A stretch of 17,537 nt of DNA, taken from positions 1-17,537 of the forward strand of contig JAZQMD010000021.1 in NCBI GenBank assembly GCA_045543215.1, written 5' to 3'. The notes under the pieces are model-generated. The model was not told the origin of the DNA. It made no database searches and saw nothing but the letters and a program-made list of their open reading frames with translations. This stretch comes from DXYV01 sp045543215 (GTDB taxonomy: Bacteria > Bacillota > Clostridia > Oscillospirales > Oscillospiraceae). This document shows, piece after piece, positions 1 through 6,971 of the stretch; position 1 is the stretch's first letter; every line of letters starts with the position of its first letter. The position numbers and the translations under genes were made by a program.

Positions 1-21
1 GCGGCTATCCGCTGGCCGTTA

Positions 22-123
22 TCAACCGCAAAAACGCAGCGGGAGAGGAGCGAGGCCGTCAACGTACATGCGCTTGATCATGCGGCGATCCTCCGATGTA
101 ATGATTTTGTATTTTCTCGCCAT
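22..123 (-). pseudogene. Truncated helix-turn-helix ORF, probable transposase N-terminal remnant
   Basis: A 33-residue frame starts MARKYKIITSEDRR and stops early. A GGGGTG ribosome binding site lies 6 bases before the ATG, so the start looks genuine. The first 25 residues resemble the N-terminal DNA-binding helix of IS30-type transposases and related HTH proteins (basic start, then a ...S-E-D-R...I... helix). The last residues, LPLRFCG, look like out-of-frame sequence, and the frame ends well before a full HTH domain would. I read it as the broken 5' end of a transposase or HTH gene. It lies on the opposite strand to the IS30 fragment at 647-865, so the two are not one simple element. The family call is weak. 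Confidence 0.35.
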
Positions 124-164
124 GTTTTCACCCCATTCTCGGTTTTCATCTGGAATTTTGCAAA

Positions 165-206
165 AATAAATGCGCCGGAAGTCTTACGACTTCTTTCGCA
201 TTTATT
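165..206. repeat. Long imperfect inverted repeat between HTH remnant and tRNA promoter
   Basis: Perfect 10-base outer arms AATAAATGCG (165-174) and CGCATTTATT (197-206) enclose inner arms GAAGTC (178-183) and GACTTC (188-193) around a TTAC loop. Read on the minus strand, the 3' arm runs into TTTATTTTTG, so it could work as a terminator in that direction. An old element end is the other option. Its role is unknown. Confidence 0.5.
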
Positions 207-233
207 ATCTTAGTCTTGCACTGCAAAAAATAC

Positions 234-262
234 TTGCAAGTTTAAAGATTTTATGGTATCAT
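234..262 (+). promoter_or_regulatory. Sigma-A promoter of tRNA-Pro
   Basis: The -35 box TTGCAA (234-239) and -10 box TATCAT (257-262) are separated by 17 bases. A TGG just before the -10 box makes an extended -10. Transcription should start near 269, about 20 bases before the mature tRNA. Confidence 0.75.
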
Positions 263-287
263 GTTTTCATACTCGTAAAGGGAATAT

Positions 288-364
288 CCGGGTGTGGCGA
301 AGTTTGGTATCGCGCTTGACTGGGGGTCAAGAGGCCGCAGGTTCAAGTCCTGTCACTCGGACCA
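288..364 (+). tRNA. tRNA-Pro (anticodon GGG)
   Basis: A full cloverleaf can be folded. The acceptor CCGGGTG pairs with CACTCGG (one G-T pair). The D stem GCGA/TCGC encloses a loop with TTTGGTA. The anticodon stem CTTGA/TCAAG holds the loop CTGGGGG with anticodon GGG, and the T arm has loop TTCAAGT. The discriminator is A and CCA is encoded (362-364). Length is 77 bases including CCA, normal for tRNA-Pro. It has its own promoter and a strong terminator directly downstream, so it is a single-gene unit. Confidence 0.96.
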
Positions 365-412
365 AAAAGTGATGAAATTTAGCTATAAAGTGCTAAATTT
401 CATCACTTTTTT
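365..412 (+). terminator. Intrinsic terminator of tRNA-Pro
   Basis: Starting right after the CCA, arms AAAAGTGATGAAATTTAGC and its exact complement enclose the loop TATAAAGT and end in a run of six T (407-412). The A/T symmetry means it could also stop minus-strand transcription. Confidence 0.9.
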
Positions 413-497
413 GCTTCAAAATTTTAAAAATGTTGTGAAAATCATCTTATTGTAGATCTACTGCAGAATAGAAGGAACTATGAAATCTGATGCAAAG

Positions 498-540
498 AAA
501 AGCCCCCTTGCAGGAGTGTTCATCCTGCAAGAGGGCTTTT
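498..540. terminator. Strong hairpin terminator, probably for minus-strand gene tail
   Basis: Arms AAAAGCCCCCTTGCAGGA (498-515) and TCCTGCAAGAGGGCTTTT (523-540) pair over 18 positions with one mismatch and a 7-base loop. On the minus strand it lies 5 bases after the stop of the frame ending at 546 and runs into CTTTTCTTTG. On the plus strand it ends TTTTCTG. Placement favours minus-strand use. Confidence 0.65.
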
Positions 541-545
541 CTGAT

Positions 546-646
546 TTATCCTCTACAATCCCAGCGTTTGGCGGGTTTGGCTTTGAGGACTTCAACAGAT
601 GCCTCCAGCTTCTTTAATCCATGCGGTAATTTTTCATGAATGTGAA
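546..646 (-). pseudogene. Possible 3' tail of a lost minus-strand gene
   Basis: The minus frame ending in TAA at 546-548 reads ...KLPHGLKKLEASVEVLKAKP... and closes right before a canonical terminator hairpin. That is the layout of a true gene end. The IS30 similarity on the plus strand begins at about 647, so whatever lay upstream has probably been replaced by transposon sequence. I do not recognise the protein. The evidence is placement and protein-like composition only. Confidence 0.3.
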
Positions 647-865
647 GATCGCTACTGCAATCCGTACAGCGCATACGAGAAAGGAATGAACGGGAATATA
701 AACAAAATGATCCGGCGCTTCTTGCCGAAGGGAACGGACTTCCGCAAAGCGACCGCCGCATACATTCGAAAAGTTGAAGAGTGGATCAACAACTATCCGC
801 ACAAAGTCCTGGGCTTCAAAACGTCGGAAAATCTGCTTAACAGATACCTTGCGGAATCGGCTTGA
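647..865 (+). pseudogene. IS30-family transposase, C-terminal fragment
   Basis: From about 647 the plus frame reads YCNPYSAYEKG, then MIRRFLPKGTDF, then VEEWINNYPHKVLGFKT, then a stop at 863-865. These are the closing motifs of IS30-family DDE transposases (DPYS-ERG-NEN-N-RRF-PKGTDF...RPRK.LG.KTP). Only about 70 residues remain of a usual 320 to 350, so the HTH and the first two catalytic Asp are absent. The third catalytic acid, normally the Glu of N-E-N, is Gly here (N-G-N). The upstream part of the same open frame (599-646) is not transposase-like. This is an inactive relic. Confidence 0.8.
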
Positions 866-917
866 AGAGGGAATAAAAAATTTTTTAATGTTTCTGCTTT
901 TACTCTTGACTTTTTTC

Positions 918-1823
918 CTATCCCCCTTCCACCAAGTTGAAATTAGGCTCCAAAGGCAGACTGGTATTCACCGACCCATAACTATTGGGAATCTCTCCCT
1001 CAATGAGTAGCTGTACCGCTCGCACGCTATCTAAAGCACCCAGGGTATTCACGATGGAATAGAGCAGTAGATCCTGTTGCATTGGCTCTCCGGGAGCCTT
1101 TTCCTTTAGTATTACAGCAAAATTGACATAGCATATCCCATCATCTACCCGGGTTCCCAATACCTCTATCCCCTCAGGAAAAAAGGTCTGTAGGGCGCTG
1201 CTCTGTGGCCCAGCCAAAAGGGCCTGGATAACCTCGGTATACAAGTTATCATCTTCTGTGAGTATAAGTTCCCGCACCTCAAACCCCAACCCCTGACCAA
1301 TGGATCGGGGAAAATAGAGTTCCACTGGCATCTGGCGCGGCTCCTCCTCCGCGCCGGTGAAAATCATATCCTCTGGCGTAAACACCTGGCTGGCCCGGTG
1401 GGCCACCTCGCTCCCCCCAGCGGTAATGTAAACCCGCTCTACTCCCTCAAGCTGGCTCAGCGTGAGGGTAATGCAGCAGTCAGCCAAGGTTAAATCCACC
1501 CCGGCCAGGTCGCCGTAGGCCGCCGACATATCCACCTGGAGCGTTCCCCCGGACAGAGTCCAGCCCAGTAACCACACCTCCTCATCAACCAGACTGCTCA
1601 GCCCCTCCTCGGATGGACCGGATAACAGCCCCTCCATCATGCTGTCCACATTGGCTCTGCCGTGATAGTCCTCGCTACCTACTGCCTGGGTGCGCAATCC
1701 CTCCGTCCCACTTCGAGCCGGGAAGTAAAGGCGAAGGCCTCCACTTTCCCCTCCTCCAGAAGAACAGGCACACAAAGAAAATAGCAAAGCCAAAGCACTC
1801 AGGGCCACACAGCAATTCTTCAT
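918..1823 (-). CDS. Lipoprotein with two GerMN domains (GerM-like)
   Basis: This 301-residue protein starts with a short basic N-terminus, a hydrophobic segment and a lipobox LCAC, so Cys20 is the likely lipidated residue at the outer face of the membrane. Two similar halves follow, about residues 30-140 and 165-275. Each opens with LYFP and holds an LL(S/A)GP motif (66-70 and 201-205) plus a V-D/N beta-strand segment (97-100, 233-235). This is the GerMN repeat of Bacillus GerM, a sporulation/germination lipoprotein, and of actinobacterial LpqB. The ATG overlaps the kinase stop as ATGA (1820-1823), with GGAGGTGGAGGT just before it, so it is translationally coupled to the kinase. An accessory role on the kinase sensor or in spore envelope assembly is inference. 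No clear terminator follows 918; only an AT palindrome near 877-888 is visible. Confidence 0.85.
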   Translation of the reverse strand: MKNCCVALSALALLFSLCACSSGGGESGGLRLYFPARSGTEGLRTQAVGSEDYHGRANVDSMMEGLLSGPSEEGLSSLVDEEVWLLGWTLSGGTLQVDMSAAYGDLAGVDLTLADCCITLTLSQLEGVERVYITAGGSEVAHRASQVFTPEDMIFTGAEEEPRQMPVELYFPRSIGQGLGFEVRELILTEDDNLYTEVIQALLAGPQSSALQTFFPEGIEVLGTRVDDGICYVNFAVILKEKAPGEPMQQDLLLYSIVNTLGALDSVRAVQLLIEGEIPNSYGSVNTSLPLEPNFNLVEGG

Positions 1824-3292
1824 ACCTCCACCTCCGGCTCCATACAGGCAGGAAAGGTAATTACAAAGCGGCTCCCCCCCTCCTCCTGGGGGCTTACATT
1901 GATGATCCCACCATGGAGATGTACGGTGTCACTGACAATAGACAGCCCCAGGCCGGTACCGCCAGCCGCCCGGGAACGAGCCTTATCCACCCGGTAAAAT
2001 CGGTCAAATATTTTGCTCCTGTCCTCATCCGGGATTCCCATCCCGGTGTCCGCCACCTCTAATATGACATAACCCCATGGAGAAATAGACAGGTGAGGAT
2101 CTTCCTGATGAGGTCGGCCCAGCTTGTGCAGACTCACAATAACCTTACCCCCGGGCAAATTATACTTTACTGCGTTTTCCATGAGGTTAAAGGCAATCTG
2201 GTAAACTTCATCATCAGAGGCTAGCACATAGCAGTCTGTGTGTAAGTCACAGTGAAGAGAGACTCCCACCGCGTCAGCCAGGGGGCGTAGCATCCGTTCC
2301 ACCCGGGCCACCACACGGCCCACATTCACCTGCTGGCGCTCATCCACCGCTGCAGCATCCAGTCGAGTGAGGGTAAGAAGCTTTTCACTGATGCGGGTGA
2401 GCCGGTCAACCTCCTCCCCAATATCGCCCACAAAATCTCGCACCATATCTGGAGCCATATCCTTACTCTGGAGGATAGAATCGGTGAGCAAGCGGATAGA
2501 GGCCAGGGGGGTCTTAAGCTCATGAGAGGCATCGGAGACGAAACGGCGACGTACCTCCTCGGTAGTCTGAAGACGGTCGGTAAGCTGATTAAACTCTCCA
2601 GCCAAAAGAGCAAGTTCATCCTTTCCCCGTGCCTCCACCCGATGACTGTATTCTCCTTCGCGCACCTTTCGAATGGCCCCCAACAAGCTGCTGATACCCC
2701 GACTGAGCGCCTTTGAAAACACTAGGCATAAAAAGGCTGCTACCACACAAATGATAATAGATAGATAGAGTAGGTTGGACTGGATCCCAATCAATAAACT
2801 GGCCTGATCCCCGTCATATTCGTAGAGGTAAACTGCCCCGATCATCGTCCCCCGGTAAAGGATAGGGGAGGCTGCCCGGGATCGGAAGGCATCATTGCGG
2901 TATTCCGATCGAAACACATCGTCCCCCCGCAAAGCGGAGATAACCTCACCCAGTAGGGCGTAGCTGCCAACCGCCCGGCTGAGTTCGGAGGAATCATATA
3001 GAATAAATCCTGCTGCATCGGTGACCAGTACCCGGGTTGCCTTCAGATCCTCCAGAAGCATCATAGACTGTTCCACCCCCTCGGATGTAAGGGCCTCAGA
3101 CACAGCTAAAGCAGAGGCCACCACCGCAGCCTGGTTTTGAAGAGAGGCTTCCTTAGATTTAAATACCATATCCTGGGCCATCAGTAGTGGATAAGTATTG
3201 AGCAGGATAACCACTGTAGCAATGACCATCAGGTAGGTTACTGCATATTTGGTCTGGATAGAACGCCAGAGACGTACCCGATCCTCTCTCAT
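1820..3292 (-). CDS. Membrane sensor histidine kinase (HAMP, HisKA, HATPase)
   Basis: This 490-residue kinase has a first membrane helix at about 15-38, an extracytoplasmic sensor region at about 40-170 and a second helix at about 172-193. HAMP (about 194-245) and HisKA follow, with SHELKTP and the phospho-acceptor His257. The ATP-binding domain has an N box at 367-377 (NLMENAVKYN), a G1 box DTGMGIP (415-421), an F box IFDRFYR and a G2 box GGTGLGL (444-450). All catalytic motifs are intact. The architecture is the PhoR/ResE/WalK class. The start is supported by GGGGTGAG upstream. It lies 95 bases after the response regulator, which it presumably phosphorylates, and overlaps the GerMN lipoprotein gene by 4 bases. 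The signal sensed is unknown. Confidence 0.95.
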   Translation of the reverse strand: MREDRVRLWRSIQTKYAVTYLMVIATVVILLNTYPLLMAQDMVFKSKEASLQNQAAVVASALAVSEALTSEGVEQSMMLLEDLKATRVLVTDAAGFILYDSSELSRAVGSYALLGEVISALRGDDVFRSEYRNDAFRSRAASPILYRGTMIGAVYLYEYDGDQASLLIGIQSNLLYLSIIICVVAAFLCLVFSKALSRGISSLLGAIRKVREGEYSHRVEARGKDELALLAGEFNQLTDRLQTTEEVRRRFVSDASHELKTPLASIRLLTDSILQSKDMAPDMVRDFVGDIGEEVDRLTRISEKLLTLTRLDAAAVDERQQVNVGRVVARVERMLRPLADAVGVSLHCDLHTDCYVLASDDEVYQIAFNLMENAVKYNLPGGKVIVSLHKLGRPHQEDPHLSISPWGYVILEVADTGMGIPDEDRSKIFDRFYRVDKARSRAAGGTGLGLSIVSDTVHLHGGIINVSPQEEGGSRFVITFPACMEPEVEV

Positions 3293-3387
3293 CCTTACTC
3301 ACCCCGTTTCTTTCTTTATCTCAAAGAACCTTCCCTACCATGTCCATGGTATATAGCTGGGTTCCACCCCTACACGGCGCCTCAGAA

Positions 3388-4077
3388 TCAATGCGGCTTT
3401 AGATAATATCCCACCCCCCATTTCGTCAGAATATAATCAGGATTGGCTGGATTTGGCTCCAGTTTCTCCCGCAAACGGCGCACATGCACATCTACTGTGC
3501 GCAGTTCGCCTATATATTCATACCCCCAAACCAGATCCAACAGATTTTCCCGGCTATACACCCGGCCTGGATTGCGGAGAAAAAGCTCAGCCAGGTCAAA
3601 CTCCTTGGCTGTCAAATATACCGCTTCCCCATCCCGCCAGGCAGAGCGGGAACCAGTATCTAACGCAACAACTCCCACTTCCAGACGATCGGCCCCCTTC
3701 TCCTTTTGCTCGGTCATCCCCGCCCGGCGCAAAAGGGCCCGGATACGCGCCTTGAGTTCCAAAATATTAAAGGGCTTAGTGATATAGTCGTCAGCACCAC
3801 ACTCAAAGCCAATAATTTTATCTGCATCCTCACTGCGGGCGGTGAGCATAATGACAGGAACGTTAGAAAACTCCCGAATTTGCATACAAGCTTGGAGTCC
3901 ATCAATACCGGGCATCATCAAATCTAAAATAATGAGGTCGAATTCCCCCACCTGAGCCATCTCCACCGCCTCTTTCCCGTTAGAGCCGGTAAACACCTCA
4001 TATCCCTCATTTTCCAGATTAAATTTGATTCCTTTTAATAGTACCCGTTCATCATCCACCACTAAAATTTTAGCCAT
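3388..4077 (-). CDS. OmpR/PhoB-type response regulator
   Basis: Starting at ATG 4077, this 229-residue protein opens MAKILVVDDE. The receiver domain (1-115) has acidic pocket D8-D9, phospho-acceptor Asp52 (ILDLMMPG), Thr79 and Lys101 (TKPF). A winged-helix DNA-binding domain covers about 130-229 and ends VDVHVRRLREKL...GVGYYL. An in-frame GTG at 4095 would add six residues, but GGAGGAG sits inside that stretch at the right distance for ATG 4077. The ATG overlaps the end of the upstream helix-hairpin-helix gene by 8 bases, so the two are coupled. Its partner is the downstream kinase. Confidence 0.95.
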   Translation of the reverse strand: MAKILVVDDERVLLKGIKFNLENEGYEVFTGSNGKEAVEMAQVGEFDLIILDLMMPGIDGLQACMQIREFSNVPVIMLTARSEDADKIIGFECGADDYITKPFNILELKARIRALLRRAGMTEQKEKGADRLEVGVVALDTGSRSAWRDGEAVYLTAKEFDLAELFLRNPGRVYSRENLLDLVWGYEYIGELRTVDVHVRRLREKLEPNPANPDYILTKWGVGYYLKPH

Positions 4078-4483
4078 CTGTCCCTTCTCCTCCACCCACG
4101 GTCACATAATCCATGATATTTGCCAAAATACCCTCACCGATCCCTTTTACCTGACGTAAATCCTCCACATAAGTAAAGTGTCCGTACATCTCCCGGTAGT
4201 CCACAATGGCCTTTGCTTTTACTTCACCAATGCCGGGTAGTAACACCAGCTCCTCCACCGTAGCGGTATTTAGGTCAATGGGGAATCTATCATCCTCTAT
4301 CCCGTCCTCATCCATTCCAGTAGGCTCTGCCGACTGGGATTCAGAAGGTACCGGCAACCTCTCCTGAGATACGATGCTCACCGGCTGCGCAAAAGAACGG
4401 CTACCCCAAAAATAGAAGGCCATCGCCACCAAGGCCAGTGCCGTCACCGCCAACACTGCCCACTCCAACTTGGAGAGCTTCAT
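4070..4483 (-). CDS. Membrane-anchored helix-hairpin-helix protein (ComEA-like)
   Basis: This 137-residue protein has an N-terminal membrane helix (about 7-26), an acidic linker (about 40-68) and a C-terminal double helix-hairpin-helix (about 69-129) with LNTAT, LPGIG (82-86) and VKGIG (112-116). That tail is the DNA-binding module of ComEA, the competence receptor that holds incoming DNA outside the membrane. The SLBB domain of full-length ComEA is missing and the protein is short. GGGGGA lies 6 bases before ATG 4483. An earlier in-frame ATG at 4555 would prepend 24 basic residues with almost no leader. It is the first gene of the operon and overlaps the response regulator by 8 bases. A role in DNA uptake is possible, but no comEB or comEC is in the window. 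Confidence 0.8.
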   Translation of the reverse strand: MKLSKLEWAVLAVTALALVAMAFYFWGSRSFAQPVSIVSQERLPVPSESQSAEPTGMDEDGIEDDRFPIDLNTATVEELVLLPGIGEVKAKAIVDYREMYGHFTYVEDLRQVKGIGEGILANIMDYVTVGGGEGTDG

Positions 4484-4517
4484 ATCTATTCCCCCATCAT
4501 TTTTTCGGGCATTCCTG

Positions 4518-4546
4518 TTGCGTCCCCGTCTTAGATTTGTTATAAT
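4518..4546 (+). promoter_or_regulatory. Promoter of the dacF-like gene
   Basis: -35 TTGCGT (4518-4523), 17-base spacer, -10 TATAAT (4541-4546) preceded by TGT, an extended -10. The start is expected near 4553, giving a leader of about 40 bases to ATG 4594. It overlaps the opposing promoter at 4566-4574. Confidence 0.7.
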
Positions 4547-4565
4547 ACTTTCCATTGCAAGGGAT

Positions 4566-4574
4566 ATTATAACA
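4566..4574 (-). promoter_or_regulatory. Extended -10 promoter of the HHH-regulator-kinase operon
   Basis: The minus strand reads TGTTATAAT, a perfect extended -10, with no good -35 at the expected distance. The start would fall near 4559. This box and the plus-strand -10 form perfect 9-base inverted arms (4539-4547 and 4565-4573). Confidence 0.55.
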
Positions 4575-4593
4575 TAGACAATGGGAGTTTCCT

Positions 4594-5952
4594 ATGAAAA
4601 AATATCATTTTTTTACCTATTTAATGGCCCTGGCCCTCACCCTATCCGCCCTGGCGCTCCCGACCCTGGCGCTGGAGCCACCTGCCCCCCAGTGCGCTGC
4701 TGCTATTGTGGTAGATGGGGACCATGGGGAGGTACTATTTGAAAAAAATGGCTACCAGCGCATGTATCCCGCTTCCATCACAAAAATCATGACCTCCCTC
4801 CTGGTTCTGGAGGCCATTGAACGGGGTGAACTCTCCCTGGATACGCCGGTGACTGCCTCCCCTTCTGCCGTGGCCGCCATTACCCCAGACAGTTCCACCC
4901 AAGACATCAAGGCCGGAGAGGTTCTTACGGTGGAGCATCTGCTTTACTGCGACCTTGTTGCCTCGGCCAATGAGGCCTGCAACATCCTGGCCGAGAAAGT
5001 AGGCGGCTCCATGGAGGGCTTTGTGGAGCTGATGAACCAGCGGGCTGCTCAGCTTGGCATGGAGAATACCCACTTCGTCAATCCTCACGGCCTTCATAGC
5101 CCGGACCATTACACTACCGCATGGGACATCTATCTCATGGCCAGAGAAGCCATGAACTTTGAGACCTTCCGCACCATTGTTGCCACCCCCTATTATCAAG
5201 TTCCCGCCACTAATATGAGCCAGGCCCGCCCCCTCTACAATACCAACGCCCTGATTAGTAACTGGCGTATTAACAACTACCTATATCCCCAGGCCATTGG
5301 CATTAAGACAGGCTCTACCCAAGCTGCCGGTCAGTGTCTGGCTTCCGCTGCAGTTGATAACCAAGGCCGCACCTTTTACTGTGTAGTGTTAGGTGCGCAG
5401 AACATAACGGATGAGGCAGGAAATATTACCCGCTATTCCTTTCTGGAAAGCCGCAATCTGTTGGAGTGGGCTTTTTCCAGCTTTAAGCGGATCACCTTGA
5501 TAGACGAAACCGCCATCTTACGGGAAGTCCCTGTGGGCCTGTCCGATACCGACTATGTTCTGGCCCAGCCAGTCGGCTCAATCTCCCGCACTATGCCTAC
5601 CGATTACGATCCTGAGCAAGCCGAACTGCGAATCGATCTTCCTGATATGATAGAGGCTCCAGTAGAGAAAGGACAGAAGCTGGGTTTGGTTACCCTGGTC
5701 TATGAAGGGGAGGAACTGGGTTTCCTGGAGTTGGTTGCCGCCAACGCCGTGGAACGTTCCGATGTCCAATATTACATTAAGACAATTCAGGAGGTTTTAG
5801 GTCGCTGGTGGGTCAAGCTACTGGTGGGTCTAGCCGTAGTCCTGCTACTATTCCTCGTTTTCTGGCTTGCCATCCTCGGTCCCCGCCGCCACAGAAAGTA
5901 CCGCGCTACCTACCGTCGAGGCTATTCCGGCAACCGCAGAAGAAGATATTGA
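4594..5952 (+). CDS. dacF: D-alanyl-D-alanine carboxypeptidase (DacF/PBP5-like)
   Basis: This 452-residue secreted serine peptidase trims the terminal D-Ala from peptidoglycan stem peptides at the outer face of the membrane. A signal peptide covers about 1-27. The three penicillin-binding motifs are intact: S61-I-T-K64, S124-A-N126 and K238-T-G240. A PBP5-type C-terminal beta domain follows at about 305-385. A single membrane helix (about 408-428) and a 23-residue, strongly Arg-rich cytoplasmic tail end the protein; a full helix with a basic tail replaces the amphipathic anchor common in PBP5. GGGAG lies 6 bases before the ATG. It has its own promoter and a terminator shared with ribF. The symbol is by family; dacB-type paralogs cannot be excluded. 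Confidence 0.9.
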   Translation: MKKYHFFTYLMALALTLSALALPTLALEPPAPQCAAAIVVDGDHGEVLFEKNGYQRMYPASITKIMTSLLVLEAIERGELSLDTPVTASPSAVAAITPDSSTQDIKAGEVLTVEHLLYCDLVASANEACNILAEKVGGSMEGFVELMNQRAAQLGMENTHFVNPHGLHSPDHYTTAWDIYLMAREAMNFETFRTIVATPYYQVPATNMSQARPLYNTNALISNWRINNYLYPQAIGIKTGSTQAAGQCLASAAVDNQGRTFYCVVLGAQNITDEAGNITRYSFLESRNLLEWAFSSFKRITLIDETAILREVPVGLSDTDYVLAQPVGSISRTMPTDYDPEQAELRIDLPDMIEAPVEKGQKLGLVTLVYEGEELGFLELVAANAVERSDVQYYIKTIQEVLGRWWVKLLVGLAVVLLLFLVFWLAILGPRRHRKYRATYRRGYSGNRRRRY

Positions 5953-5960
5953 TAAAATAA

Positions 5961-6010
5961 AAAGAGGCGCTGGTAAGGAAATATACCTTACAGCGCCTCT
6001 CTCTATTTTA
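5961..6010. terminator. Bidirectional terminator between dacF-like gene and ribF
   Basis: Arms AGAGGCGCTGGTAAGG and CCTTACAGCGCCTCT pair with one bulged G. A-rich sequence on the left and CTCTATTTTATTT on the right give a T-rich tract in both directions. It sits exactly between two convergent genes and overlaps the ribF stop. Confidence 0.85.
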
Positions 6011-6920
6011 TTTGAGTAAAGTATTCCCTTGTCTGCTCTGCGTTGCGCATGACCTCTACCCCCAATTCCTCCAGAGAAGAAAATTTCCGCTCCTTCCGCA
6101 GATGCTTATAAAACTCCACTCGCAGGTTTTTTCCGTACAAATCACCGGAAAAATCCAACAAAAACCCTTCCACAGTCACCCTCCCTCCGTCGTCCACCGT
6201 AGGCCGGGTTCCTATGTTGGTGACCGCCATATAATAAGCCCCGTCAAACCACACCTGGGTGGCATATACACCAAAAGCCGGAACCATCACCCCCGCTGGA
6301 AAGGTTAAGTTTACCGTTGGGAACCCCAATGTAGAGCCCAATTTCTTTCCATGCGCCACCGGCCCGGTGAGGCTGTATGGATGTCCTAAAAATCGATTGG
6401 CCAGTTCCATCTCTCCCTGGGCCAGGAGCGTGCGGATATAGGTAGAAGACACGGTAATCCCACCGCACTCCACTTTTGGGATAATATCACAACCAACTCC
6501 CAACTGAGCACATTTAGTCTTGAGCCGTTCCGGGTTGCCCTCCCCCTTGTACCCAAAGTGGAAGTCATGTCCGGCCACCAGGTGAACCGCCCCATGTTCC
6601 CTTACCAGGTAGTCGGCTACAAACTCCTCCCAATGCATATGCATCATGCGCTGATCAAAGGGAGCGATAATGATGTCCTGAATTCCAAACAGACGGTGCA
6701 TCAAGTCTGCCCGTTCAGAGGGGGCGGTGATGAGAGATATACATCGGTCTCCCAAAATCACATCCTCAGGGTGTTGGTCAAAGGTGACCGCTGCGGGTGT
6801 AACCCCAAGTTCCTCTGCCACCTCCCCAACCCGGCGCAACAGAGCCGCATGGCCCATATGAACACCATCAAAAAAGCCCAGGGCAATCACTCGTTTTTTC
6901 CGTTCCATCGTTGTTTTCAC
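6003..6920 (-). CDS. ribF: Bifunctional riboflavin kinase / FAD synthetase
   Basis: RibF phosphorylates riboflavin to FMN and adenylates FMN to FAD in the cytoplasm. The 305-residue length is typical. The N-terminal nucleotidyltransferase-type domain carries GFFDGVHMGH (15-24) and an S-S-T-Y-I-R segment near its end. The C-terminal flavokinase domain opens GPVAHGKKLG and holds G-F-P-T-V-N-L and NIGTRPT. The start is GTG at 6920, with GGAAGG 5 bases upstream; ATG 6908 is in frame but too far from that site. It is the last gene of the rbfA-nrnA-truB-ribF run, 51 bases after truB. No FMN riboswitch is visible ahead of it. Confidence 0.95.
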   Translation of the reverse strand: MKTTMERKKRVIALGFFDGVHMGHAALLRRVGEVAEELGVTPAAVTFDQHPEDVILGDRCISLITAPSERADLMHRLFGIQDIIIAPFDQRMMHMHWEEFVADYLVREHGAVHLVAGHDFHFGYKGEGNPERLKTKCAQLGVGCDIIPKVECGGITVSSTYIRTLLAQGEMELANRFLGHPYSLTGPVAHGKKLGSTLGFPTVNLTFPAGVMVPAFGVYATQVWFDGAYYMAVTNIGTRPTVDDGGRVTVEGFLLDFSGDLYGKNLRVEFYKHLRKERKFSSLEELGVEVMRNAEQTREYFTQIK

Positions 6921-6971
6921 CGTTTCCTTCCGCCCCCATGAGAAGAGCGGTCACAATATTCCAAAAAGGTG

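Noticed and set aside
480..617. 45-codon plus-strand frame with AAGGA before its ATG
   Set aside because: Most of its first half is the perfect hairpin at 498-540, and it overlaps the more convincing minus-strand gene tail. Its composition gives no protein signal.
1613..2062. 149-codon plus-strand frame across the kinase/lipoprotein junction
   Set aside because: It overlaps two well-supported coupled genes and has no recognisable domain or start signals.
3336..3351. TACCATG-TC-CATGGTA repeat between regulator and kinase genes
   Set aside because: The arms are short, with no T tract or promoter nearby. It may be chance, so it is not listed as a site.
6921..6971. FMN riboswitch ahead of ribF
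   Set aside because: Only 51 bases separate truB and ribF, too short for the aptamer, and no conserved RFN elements are seen.
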